Assembly: GCA_018806985.1 (NCBI GenBank)
Contig: JADANN010000099.1
Coordinates: 1,674,001-1,738,000 of the forward strand
From: Angiostrongylus vasorum
Lineage: Eukaryota > Nematoda > Chromadorea > Rhabditida > Metastrongylidae
DNA length: 64,000 bases
Direction of reading: 5' to 3'
Positions 41,995-53,300 of the stretch are shown piece after piece; within the stretch, counting starts at the first letter, position 1; every line of letters begins with the position of its first letter. The notes beneath the pieces are model-generated. The model did not search any database. It saw only the letters and a list, made by a program, of their open reading frames with translations, and was not told where the DNA came from. The position numbers were made by a program, and so were the translations under genes.

Positions 41995-42265
41995 TAGAAC
42001 TCTCGGCGTTGATCTATCCCTGGGTATGCACCATGCATTCAACCACTAAGCATCGTTCGAAGTGACTGAATGCATATCTGGCCTCTACAGTGATTCGTGG
42101 TGCCCTACCGATGTATCGAAACAATGCTGCTATCCTCCCAGACAAGTCTGGTATTAATTTGCTGACCCCGGAGGATGGAAGGCTTAGTGGGCCATGTGCG
42201 CGGGAATCGATTCCACGTGAGCATTGCAGGGCGCCTCCGACCACTGAGCTAGAGGCGCTCTTCAT
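41995..42265 (-). repeat. SINE family A (copy A11)
   Basis: Full minus copy. Head AGCGCCTCTAGCTCAGTGGT, a strong A-box (TAGCTCAGTGG). B-box-like GGAATCGATTCCCGC. Tail on plus AGAACTCTCGGCGTTGATC. Confidence 0.75.
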
Positions 42266-42419
42266 CCATGAGAAAGAAAGGAGGAATTTCGGAGACCGCT
42301 GGAAGTGGAATGACGTCTGTGGATTTCAGTATCTACAGTCTACATAAAACTTGCAATCACTTCAGTACACAACAAATATAGGTTTAGTTTCCGCAATGTT
42401 GCTTTTTACTTCAAAAAGG

Positions 42420-42730
42420 TCTACCGCTTCATCGTGGCTGGAAGGTCCTATTGGTTGTTGGAGTGCGATATAAAGCGGGGAGTTTATGCCCTAAGCAAGA
42501 TCTCACGAGCTGAGAAAAGTCCGTCATTACCATCCAGAAGCCGAGATAGGAGTAATCCAATGCCAGGGCATCACACCGTTGGGGGTCTAAAGTTTTTTCG
42601 CAAGTTCCTGTAAGCCACATGTGCCGGCGACTCTCTGTGGTGGTGACGACCTGAGGAAGGCTTCGGCCAGGCTGACCTCGAGACTCCATGGAACCGCATT
42701 GGCCAAACCAACAAAACTCTGGCCTCAGCT
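42420..42730 (+). repeat. R390 SINE (copy 5), diverged
   Basis: CTACCGCTTCATCGTGGCTG to AACCAACAAAACTCTGG, lacking the usual 3' tail. It ends just upstream of the RTE element. Confidence 0.6.
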
Positions 42731-44115
42731 ACCTGCACACTGTGGACCACTGTGTACCAAGTTGGACGGTGCAACAGCAGGTGAAAGGCGGCCAAATCGT
42801 GAATTACAGAGGACATCATTAGAGATGGACAAAATGAACGCGCTCACGACATACCATGGTAACTGCTTCTTGCTCTACTCTTGTAACACCGCAGCAACCT
42901 TTTCTGTCTCTGGTCTTTCGCTCTTCCTGAGATCTCTGGTGATATGAAAGTTGTACGTGGTAGCCCTGCAAAGGACGAAAAGCAAAAAGACTGATAAATG
43001 CCAACTAGCTGACGAAAGCCTTGTTACTCGTGTGGTGAAATTTCCGTTACGAAATGTCCGAGGCGTTGAGTTCGTCGTAAACTTGGTCTTCCTCATGTAA
43101 CCTCTCACGATATCTTATCACCTCGCTTTGCCGTTCTTCCTTTTCAACATCCACATCGAAAAAAATTCGTATTATCAATTGCTGCTACTCAACAACTTGT
43201 ACAGCCGTTGAAAGCGAACTGAATGCTTTCTACATCCAGTTGGAGGAAGTGATCAGCAATGGAAACCCTCTTCAACAAAGTCCGTGTTGGAGACTGCAAT
43301 GCCAGATTAGGAAAGGCCAACAAAAAATGATGGCAAGAAAGGTAAACTTGCAGCAGAAAGTCGGAAGTAGAGTGGAAACCGTCGAAACTATCTTCTAGGA
43401 TTTCTGTCTACACCACATCTCTTCCATGGGAATTCATTTTTAGACACGAGAGAAAATCGCCGATGGACGTGGCAGTCTCCCTAATGGCACGACTCAAGCT
43501 TAGATCGACCATATTTTCACGAACAGAAAGTGGTTCCTCTTTGACACTTCAATGGTGCCTGGATTCTAGACAGGATCTGACAACCCTTTGGCGAAAAACT
43601 CGATTCAGTCATAAACTGGAAAAAAACTCCCTGTCTTCGACCAAGAGAAAGAGAGCAAGTCGGCTATGGCGAGGATACTATCAATGAAATCCTCCTCCCA
43701 TATGACTGACAGATAAATAATGAACAGATCGAGGGATACACGATGCTTTTCAAAAAACTTAAAACTTACGCCTAACTCGCCTCAGTTCAGCGAACAAAAA
43801 GTCCAGAGCTTATCTCCGTTTTCAGTAAGGGCTTGCTGGAAAAGGGAAAGATTCTGAATTTCGATTCTAACGCAACATACCTAAGACGGAATAAATACCA
43901 GCTGTACAAGATCTTAGTAGGAAGATTTGCGTTAATATAGACGGAAACTGTTATTGGGAAAGGCTCAAAAACCAATTAGTCCGAAGGTGCTGTCGGGATC
44001 TTTGCGACTATAATGTTCCGCTGTCCACTCTGACAAACGGAGATGCACTACCACCAAATCACGCAATGGCATGGAATTGATAACGGTAAACTTCCATTTT
44101 AGTTTTTTTACTTAA

Positions 44116-44510
44116 TTACTTGGATACTTGGGTAGCCCGTCCTCACTGGTTGTGCGGGCTTCAGCATAATCTACATTTTTTTCGGAGTTTTGCTAGTTTA
44201 GCCATTGTGCTTCCCTGTCGTCCCGAGGTCAGCCAGGCCGAAGTCTGCCTCAAGTTGTCACCACCATAGTCAGCCGCCGTCCTTGTGGATCAGAGGAAAA
44301 ATTGCCAATATGCGACTAGTTTGATACCAGCACGGTGATAAAGCCTGGTGTTAGTTTACTCTCAGCTGGGCTTCCTGATGGAAGCGCCGGACCCTTCTCA
44401 GCTTAGGGAGATCCTGCCAGGTGGACGAATCTCCCCCGCTGTAATCGCAGCCCGACACTTTCCAGGAACACTTTCCAGCCACGATGAGGAGGTAAAACCG
44501 TTCGGATGGT
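44116..44510 (-). repeat. R390 SINE (copy 6) inside RTE
   Basis: Plus TACTTGGATACTTGGGTAGC to GGAGGTAAAACCGTTCGG. RTE coding sequence is present on both sides, so the SINE inserted after the LINE. Confidence 0.7.
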
Positions 44511-45489
44511 ACCAGCCTTTTACGTTCCACAGTCAGTGTACCAGACACGATACCGAAATTCCCGCTAGAGAAAAACCGCTCAGATTCTACCCCGAAGTTC
44601 AAGTTGCGATATAAAGCATGAAGAAATGCAGTGTTTTATGAAATGTTCTTCGAGTTAGAGTTCACAAACTACATGTATTTCTTGCAATGCATATGACATC
44701 TTACCTTGAGAAGGAGAAAATCTCAAACCAGTAGGAAATAGCTTCGCGCATGGTCATTGTGCCCAAGATGGGTGACCAAAAGATCTTCGCAACTACCGTG
44801 CGGTCCAATTTGCTTCTTGATTATACTGTACAAACTGTTCACGAAGATTATTCCTTCGCGCATATCGAAGATCGGATGTGGTACGACTAGTTAAACAATC
44901 AGAATGTACTCAGGGTTCTTCTGCATGAACCACATCGAAACCGGAGAATAGGTTGTAGCATTCTTTGGGAGTATTAATTGCTTCCTATTTATTCTAACGA
45001 AGGGAGTGAATCTGTTATATACAAGGGAATAGTTGATCTGTTATCAGAACTGTGGCACAGAAATACAGCTTTTCCATAGGTCGATCTCTTGCCATACCTG
45101 CAGGAAAAAGGATTCAACAAATCGATACAGTATCGCCAAAGTTGTTTACTATTGCATTGCAGTGGATAATGAAGTCGCTCGATTACGAAGACTTAGTTCG
45201 TGAGGAACCAACCCATGGTGCGAAGGCAAGGGAAATCGAATGGGGTGGTTTTCTGATTACAGAGGCTAAATGCATCTTCTGACACTTGCCTCGGATCCGC
45301 TCTTGCAAGGTTAAGTCAGGCCTCCAGGGAGGATCAAACTGCGCTCAAACAGCAATAGCGCAGCCTCTGTACCTCGCAAACTGGGTGCTCCCTCTATGAC
45401 GTCAAGCGGTGAGGCGAGCGGTGAGAAGGGAAAAAATCTCAGGGTCACGGAGGACGTCACTGGAACCGGATCTGGCAAACACGTGCAGT

Positions 45490-45715
45490 ATGTTATATAT
45501 TATATATTATATATTATATATTATATATTATATATTATATATTATATATTATATATTATATACTATATATTATATATTATATATTATAATAGTGCAGAAT
45601 GAGAAGCAGTCTTCATGGCGAGTAGTATATCATATATTATATATTATATATTATATATTGTATATTATATATTATATATTATATATTATATATTATATAT
45701 TATATATGTAATTAT
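45490..45715. repeat. (ATTATAT)n satellite, two blocks
   Basis: Heptamer array at about 45490-45588 and again at 45634-45715, separated by about 45 bp of unique sequence. It produces long meaningless Tyr/Ile/Leu frames. Confidence 0.9.
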
Positions 45716-46342
45716 ATAGTATAATGCCAGAACAATCTCCTGAGACACTGATCCTCAAGCCCTTCTTAAAGCTACAGATTCTATCAAGTTCCATGCGATC
45801 ATCTTGCAAAAGATCTTTGTCGACTATGAAAGAGCGTTTGACAGTGTCGAAACGAATGCAATCCTATCAGCATTCGTCGACCAAAAAGTGGAGATCCGTC
45901 CTACACATGAACTCTGCCTAACTGTCATCGGAAGTGCACTAGGAAAATACAGCTTTTCCGTCGACCTTTTACCACACCCATAGGAAAAGTGATTCGACAG
46001 GGCGACACAATATCGTCAAGGCCGTTTAGTGCCGCATTGGAGTAGGTAATGAAGTCACTCGATTGGGATGAGAAAGGCATACGTATTGACGGGAAAATTC
46101 CTATCAAACATTCGTGATCAGTGAGCCCAACGAAGCGGCGGTCAGACTACCCATAAATCGAAAAAAGACCCAGTTCATGAAAAACCTATGATGCGAAGGC
46201 GAACAAATTGAACTGGGTGGCTCTCTGACTACTGAAACCACCTCGTACTGTGTACTTGGGCAATCAATGAATTTGGAAAACAACACGAAAGAGGAATTAG
46301 ACAGAAGGGGAATTTCACCCAAACATTACGATGATAATGCTT

Positions 46343-46503
46343 GAAATCACAATGTTTTGCCTTTATTTTTCTGCTCACTACAATTTTCATGACAGAGTAC
46401 TAAGCGAAATACAAAAAGAAAAAAGAAAAATTTGTATTTCGCTTAGTACCCTACCATGAAAATTGTAGTAGGTAGAAAATAAAAGGTAAAACATTGTGAT
46501 TTC
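46343..46503. repeat. Near-perfect inverted repeat, 73-bp arms
   Basis: Arms 46343-46415 and 46431-46503 are reverse complements with few mismatches, around a purine-only 15-nt loop (AAGAAAAAAGAAAAA). The outer ends resemble the edge of the family-B copy at 54.6 kb, and a family-B unit starts directly at 46504. Confidence 0.85.
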
Positions 46504-46725
46504 AACTACAGCATCAGCTTAACTGGGGTTCAATACCGATGTGGGCTCCTCAGATCAATCCCGTTGACGGGTGATTGCTGATGGCGCTGATCGATAGAAC
46601 TAGCTGAGAGACAGGCGAAACGAAGGACCCGCATAGTGTGGTGGTGAACGCTCTACTCCCCGGAAAGGACAATAGCGCGTTCGTTTCCCACCATAGACAC
46701 CTGCGGTCCAGAGTTTTGCAGGTAA
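46504..46725 (+). repeat. Family-B repeat
   Basis: CTGATCGATAGAACTAGCTG, GTGTGGTGGTGAACGC and CACCTGCGGTCCAGAGTTTT, as at 23.5 kb. Confidence 0.6.
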
Positions 46726-48580
46726 TGCTTAAGTTCTTGAAGAAATCGTCAGTCAAACCTTTCTTTTCAGGAGCTCTTTGATAAGCACTATGGGTATCGT
46801 AGAGTGGATTTAACACTGGGGGAGGAAGTTGCACTGGCATTTTAAGCAGGTACAGTTATGACAATGTTGTATCACATCACAACCTGGTTATGGCTGACAG
46901 TTACCTCCAAAGTGCTAGTGATGACTATCGACTGAGTGCATCGTACACTAGTTGTCATGAAATCATCATCATTCATTCCAAACTCTTCAGACATGCTCTT
47001 TCTAGAGCGATCAGCTATTCTGCATATTGCCAAGCGTAATTTAAAGTTGTTATATCCGACGACTAAGAAAAAAACATAACAATAAAAAACGCAATTTTTA
47101 ATAATAACAAATAGTAATGTGATAAAAAATAATAATGTAGTAAAAAAACGTAAAAAGGGATTGGTGAGCCCATGGTGCGGAATTAAACAGCGACCGTGCA
47201 GTATGCATTGCAGAACATCTTTAACCACTGCACTGCACGCTGCTCTTAACATGATTTTAGTTTAACAATAACTGTAATGAATCACTATAAAAAGTAACCT
47301 TTATAAAAAACCCTTCCAAAATTAGCTCACCACCAGTACAAGCTGTCTTCATGTTGAACTTCATTGGTGTTAAGATTGGGAGCGATGTTGCTAGTAGGGG
47401 AGATCGATAGGTGTGTTTATTGGAAGAGTTCTGTAGACGATCGAAGCCTCTTAGTTGAGAGGTGATAGCGAAGCCTCGTAAGGTCGGATTTTTGTCTTCT
47501 ACGTGCCTTCTACATGATGTTCCTAGCCAGCGCCGGCCATTTGAGTTCTCTGTGATGGGATTTTTAGTTGAAATAATCAATGCAGCGGCTAATTACTTGT
47601 TCGAATAAAAATGGAAGACATGCATAGAAAATAATAGAAACACTTAAAATGGGAGCTAGTGTCTAAAAAAAATAGGGTTCAAATCTGTTGTGAAGAATAA
47701 AAGATAAAGAGTTTTGTGTCAAACAAACCCTCATGAATGCTCCACGCGCATAAACCCACCAATCATCGTAAAGGTGATTCAATCCCACATCAGATCTACA
47801 AAATAACTTCCATGGTTTGTGTCCACAAAGTAATGCCTATAGAAAGTATCTACAAGTGCTATTTTTTCCGCAAAACGGTCTGGTGCTAATTTGACGACTC
47901 CAGAGAAATAGAGGGTCTAGTTTACTCAAACCGATAGGTTTAATCAACGGTTATGTGCCCACTGCAGACTGTCAGTATTCTGTAGCATGCATATGGATCT
48001 GTGTAGTACTAGAGAAAGCAGCGCAAGAAGATTCCTCATTTTCTTCTCAAAACGATGCAAGTGGGATCTCTCTTCCTGCAATGTGTTCTATACTCAGTCT
48101 TTTGAAAAGCCATCTTAGTTCAGCAGGGTGAAAATTGTCAGCGCTCCTGTCAGAAAGTGCGAACCGAAAAGTAGAAATGGTTCGAATTCATCTGTAGTTA
48201 ACACCGTATTTATAAATGATTTTTGAGTAGAACTAACCTAGAAGTGCACTTTGATATGCCCAGATGGAAATGGTATGAAATGACGAAGGGAATGTTTTAC
48301 ACAAAGGGTGTCTGAAGCGTCATATTCTTCAATGTCTAATGGTGTTGACGTTGTGAAATTTTCTAAAAGAATCATATTAAAGCATGGAAAATTGTAGATG
48401 ACCTCACATCAGTGTTGAGAAATTCGGGCTGAACAGTGTCTGACGATCTAATGATTTGTCCGTTCTTAAGTCACATATCTACTCTACATGTCATACCGCT
48501 GCTGTGTTCCAATTTCATGAAACAGTTAATTTTCGCTTACAGTTCTCCGATCAAAGCGCACATTTTTAGTAGCATAGCTG
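46726..48580. other. Interval upstream of the SLC26 gene
   Basis: Should contain the promoter and first exon(s) of the SLC26 gene, but I could not recognise them. On minus at 47165-47245 a tRNA-like head (TGCAGTGCAGTGGTTAAAG, then GTTTAATTCCGC) suggests a SINE fragment. Minus frames at 46872-47252 and 47257-47580 exceed 100 codons but show no known motif. Confidence 0.3.
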
Positions 48581-48603
48581 CAGGTGCTGAAGTGGCGGAT
48601 AAG

Positions 48604-50356
48604 CGACTGGGCCCATTTTTTGGATGGGTCGGGTGCCAATCACGAAGTGGTTACCTGTGTACAACTGGAAAGAGGACTTGCGAGCCGATATCATTGGAGG
48701 GATGATGTTGTCTATTATGTCCCTTCCTCAAGGTAGGAATCGTTTTACGTCTATGAGATGTGCGCTAAGCGGGTTTTATGACATAGTAATGCCTGGAGCG
48801 CAAGGTAGGGTTGGAAAAACAAGTGTAACATTAGCTTTAATTTTCTAAGCATCTTATATCACAGGATAATTCCATTCCAGCCCTCGCATATGGATATTTA
48901 GTAGGTGTTCCACCTATTTATGGATTAATTACTACTATTTTTGGTCCAATTATTTATACTATCTTTGGTACCTCAAAGCATACATCGCCAGGTATTTTCT
49001 TAAAGCCGCTTGTAAAAAATCAAGTGCGCCAAAACCTTCAGTACGGTACAAGGATGTTGAGATGAGATCAAAACTCTGACCACCAGATGGCTCCGAAATC
49101 CGCGAAAACCTTTTCCGTTGGATCACGGGCTATCCACTACATCAACCGAGCCTCTTGTTTTGCCTTTCCCTCGGCTATTTTTTAACACCATCGGTGCTGT
49201 CAACAATCATCAGTCAACGAGAAGGCACGTGAGCCTATGAAAATGGTAACCCCGGGTTCGAAGCCGATTTGAGGTTTCGAGTTTTGATTATATCACGGCA
49301 TCTTTGTGGTTGTATTTCACATAATATTTTACCATGAATAAAAACAGGCAGTGAATAAAAGTTAAACATTTAGTGACGTAGCCAAACTTACAGGGTGTTT
49401 TGCAATCGTCGCACTCATGCTTGGTAGTGTTGTAGAAGAGTTTGGAGTCGACAAGGAGACCCAAAGTGAGTGTTTAAGACTGTGTTGCACGTAAGTTACG
49501 TAGCTTATCTTTCCAACAAGGAAATGACCTCCAATGATTTGCCATATCTTGGGAATGTGAAAAGGAACACGAATGTTCCTGGGTGTCATTCTGCAGTGTG
49601 GCATAGTGTGCGAATCCATCCCCAGCATCTTTTCTCAGCATAAGAAAAGACTCGACATCACCATCTTGAAATACAGCAAAGGGTAAAGCAATGCCAAGAT
49701 TCACGGCCATTAGGATAACAAAAGTATTCCTCGTTCCGACAAACTGGTGAGAACGGCTTTCCTTTGAGAGAAATCATGATCAGCCAGCGAAGTACTAGTC
49801 AATGAATACAGTGCTGCAGCGTGCACGATTACACACGATTCGTAGACAGAGACCATCCAAGTATTCAAATAAAGATGCAAAAGTGAAAAGCTTAAAGTGT
49901 TGTCGTAAAGAAAAGGATTAGATCGCCTCAAAATGTTGTCTAAATAGTAATAGCGGATGAGAATGGTCGAGCTGCACGGAGATTCCATGAGAAGAACCGT
50001 GTTTCACCAAGAACTAACATCTAGCAAATCAGCCTATCTGTGAAAACAATCTGAGAGGGATGTCAAGGCTTTTTAGTCAATCAGCAAGTAAACGAACAAC
50101 TGCCAGTATTATTTAGCTGCATCGAACATCACGGGCGTTACTTCAATATGTTGTAAGACAACCGCTTCAACGGTGTCACCTGAAAAAGCTGTTGACGTCG
50201 CGACATCGGTAACACTTCTTATCGGTCTTTGGCAGGTATAAATAGAGGAATTTGCTGCTTTCATAGGACGAGAGTTAAACCAATACTTACAGATTTTCTT
50301 CGGTCTTCTAAACGCCGGTATTCTAGCGGTATGGCTTTCAGATCACCTTGTTCAAG
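48604..50356 (+). CDS. SLC26 gene, exons 1-5
   Basis: Exon 1 48604-48732 (RVPITKWLPVYNWKEDLRAD, IIGGMMLSIMSLPQ), exon 2 48881-48991 (ALAYGYLVGVPPIYGLITT, FGTSKHTSP), exon 3 49394-49465 (CFAIVALMLGSVVEEFGVD), exon 4 50117-50235 (TASNITGVTSICCKTTA with one N-glycosylation sequon in an extracellular-loop position, then VDVATSVTLLIGLWQ), exon 5 50293-50356 (IFFGLLNAGILAVWLSDHL). Donors are all GT; exons 1-3 end in phase 1, exon 4 in phase 0, exon 5 in phase 1. The start of exon 1 is uncertain: a stop lies in frame at 48600, while another frame just upstream (KRLGPFFG) looks family-like, so a second small lesion near 48620 is possible. Confidence 0.8.
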
Positions 50357-53300
50357 GTTTGTTTGAGAATTCACGTAGATCTAATGTTTGCTTTAAGTTC
50401 TTGATTGACAACATATGGTAGATTGGTGCGAACTATCTCTGATTGAGTAGCTTAGATTATACATGTCGATGGTTCGCAGTTACACGTGTTGTTCTGAAAA
50501 TTGAAATAAGGATAAAGGATGAAGCTCTAAAGCTCTCTTTTTTTCATTCCTGAACACATACTAAACATTGTAACGAAGTACAAAGGATAAGAAGAAAAAA
50601 AAGTGAAATATCAGTTGATTTACATGTGATCGCTCTTCCCGAAGGCGTTCTGTCGAATGGCTCAATATGTTAACTTATTTACTCTGATACTTGGATGGCC
50701 CGTCCTCATTGGTTGTGCGGGCTCCAGCATAATCTCCACTTTTTCGGAGATTTGTTGGTTTAGCCATTGTGGTTCCCTAGAATCCCGAGGTCAGTCATCC
50801 CGAGGTCAGTCTGGCCAAGGCCTGTCCCAGGTCTTCACCACCACAGGCAGCCGCAGCCCTTGTGGATCAGAGGGAGATTTGCCACCATGCGACTTCAATA
50901 CCAGGACGGTGGTGGATCCTGGTATTGGTTTACTCTTAGCTAGGCTTCCTGATGGAAACTCCAAACTCAATTTCAGCTTGAGAGACTCTCCCAGAATCCC
51001 CCCGCTGTGCATCCTAGCCCGACACCCAGGAACATCTCCCAGCCACTATGAGGCGGTAAACCGTTGGGAAGCAACATGTAAAATTAGTGCTAAATTAGTA
51101 TTAATTGATAAATTAACAGGTGGCAATTTACTCTCCATTTTTGAAACGGTGTTCATATAGCTCTTTTAATAATTAAATAACACGAATTTTTTCCACTCTC
51201 GAGTAGACGTGTTCAATCTCTGCATCAATCCACATAGATCACGCATCCTTTATCATCCCTATCTGGAAAAAGCTTTGTCATGAGTCTTTTGGGACTTCAG
51301 ACATGAACTGTCATAGTGGCAACAGTCAGATGGGAAATGTGTTGGGGCAGCCACGGGTCTTCTTTGAGAAGGCATTTCAACTTTTCAAATGAGTGTTCGT
51401 CTATTTGATCTCACTCACTTTTCTACGATTCTGCAGTGTCTTTTTTCTTCCATAGCTTAAAAAGCAGGACTGCGCTTTACACTAGTGAAGATTAGGCGAT
51501 TAATGATAGCACGTTGAAGTAAAAGACTAGCTGGGAGAAAGGGAAAGCAAGAGCCTTGACGACAAATGAAAGTTAAAAACTTAGCTGATGAAGCTCGCAG
51601 TAAGACGATAAGCTGCGCTTATAGCGAATATGGCCTGCTAGATGCAAATCTGAGACTGTTTTTTCTATTTAATTTGTTTCGTATTCACTGCGTAGTCTTC
51701 AGATAGACACTCTCCGCTGTTGGCATTGAAGGCACATTGCTTTACGAGCTACCACAGCTCATATGCCTGCTACATACTCTCGTATTCATATGATTTACAA
51801 CAGCAATTATTGTCATTACTAGATTAGTGACTGGAGAAGTTAAAAGACAAGAAATACTCTGTTCTTTGCTAGTGACATGTCTCCTGGAGACGTTGCTTCC
51901 AAATACTGCTAAGTTCTGTGTATACTAGATATTCCTCATCTGCATTTACTCACTTCAGTTGGCGTTTTGAAGCTTCGAAAATCTCTTTGAAAATTTAGGG
52001 TTGACATCTGGAGCAGCTGTTCATGTGTTAACATCTCAATTGAAGTCGATGACAGGCATTGATGGAGTGCCACCTACAAGCGAAGCCTTTGGATTGATTA
52101 AGGTATGTAATGATTTCACAGCTTTATTCCCATGTGAACTGCAGAAATACAAGCCGCAGAAATGGATCCAAAACTGAACAACTGACTAAATGAGTGGCGA
52201 GAGGTTGGGGTATTAAAATATCTGCCCTGGATATGTCCATCGATGTTTCGACACATCGCAATGTCGTATGTAGTGTTGAAGAGGGAGTAGAAGTGTAGAA
52301 GTGTATGTCGGATGCATATGTAGAATATCTAAGAAAACACAGAGAGCAGCGAATAGTTGGTGCAAAATCGAATTATGGAAGTAAAAAACACAAAACGGGG
52401 ATATAATCATTTCTTGAAGTGGGATACAACGGACTGCACGCGTTGATCTCACTGCGCACTGCGCTCCGTGAACGTGCGTGTCATATGCTACGGGGACTGG
52501 AAATCAGGAGGCAGGGCGGATGTAACTCCGTGATAATCATAGGTACCAATCACAGGAGATGTATTTCTCCGGTTAATAGAACGGTAACTAAGACAATATC
52601 GTCAATTTTTACTTACTGCCTTCTGCTTTTTTTTTAATGGCAAGATATTATATGAAAAAGAACTATAATATTGCTGAGATCTTTGCAAAATTCCGGCCCG
52701 CTGGTGTGCGCGGTGGGTGACCGAACACGCTATTACCCATTCCGGGAGCTAACGCGTTTATCACCACACCATGCGAGTTTTTTTGCATGGCAGGGCATTA
52801 TATGAAATATAACACAGTGGCTGAGAGACAAGTGGAACGAAGTACTCGCATAGTGCGGTGGTGAACGCGTTAGCTCCCGGAATGGGTAATAGCGTGTTCA
52901 GTCCCCACCGCAAACACCAACGTTCCGGAGCTTTACAAGTATCTCAGCAACATTATGGTTAATAACTATGACAATTCGTAATATATAAATTTAAAAAACT
53001 GAACAGCCGCTAGTCCAATATAGCACAGCATCACTTCCATTCAGCCAGCGCATATTACTGAGCTTCCAGAAGGTGGAATAATACTTTCAATTTCAGTTCT
53101 ACCTCTGTTTTTTTAAAAGATTGCACACGATCAAGATTCCAAGCGCCGTGATTTCGGTTACAGCAATTTTTTCTATTGCTGTTGTCCAATTATTTCATAG
53201 ACCCCATTCTTAAAAACTGGACAAATTTGAAGTTTCCAATGGAATTCGTGCTGGTATGTAGTACTGTTTTTTAACAAGAAGCAAATAAGCAAGAGTAGGA

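Larger units (their letters stand above)
42795..46330 (+). mobile_element. RTE-type LINE, nearly full length, decayed
   Basis: Plus-strand translation, over several frames, follows an RTE polyprotein. Endonuclease: VALQRTKSKKTDKCQLAD, VRGVEFVVN at about 42970-43080; then LNAFYIQLEEVISNG and VRVGDCNARLGKA at about 43225-43320; SPNGTTQA-type block at about 43470. Linker: LVRRCCRDLCDYNVP at about 43980. RT: VPKMGDQKDLRNYRA (about 44762), a KYSFSIG..IPAGKRIQQID segment with FTIALQWIMKSLDYE (45052-45282) and, in a second partial copy, FVDYERAFDSVETNAILSAF (about 45800-45900). It contains an R390 SINE (44116-44510) and an (ATTATAT)n tract (45490-45715). No intact frame. Confidence 0.65.

Noticed and set aside
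45396..45711. Tyr/Ile/Leu-repeat reading frames
   Set aside because: Direct product of the (ATTATAT)n array.
46872..47580. Two minus-strand frames of over 100 codons upstream of the SLC26 gene
   Set aside because: No recognisable motif or splice structure. Kept only as a note in the interval entry.
50657..51160. 167-codon plus-strand reading frame
   Set aside because: Mostly antisense to an R390 SINE. Equivalent frames appear in other copies of the repeat, with no conserved protein.
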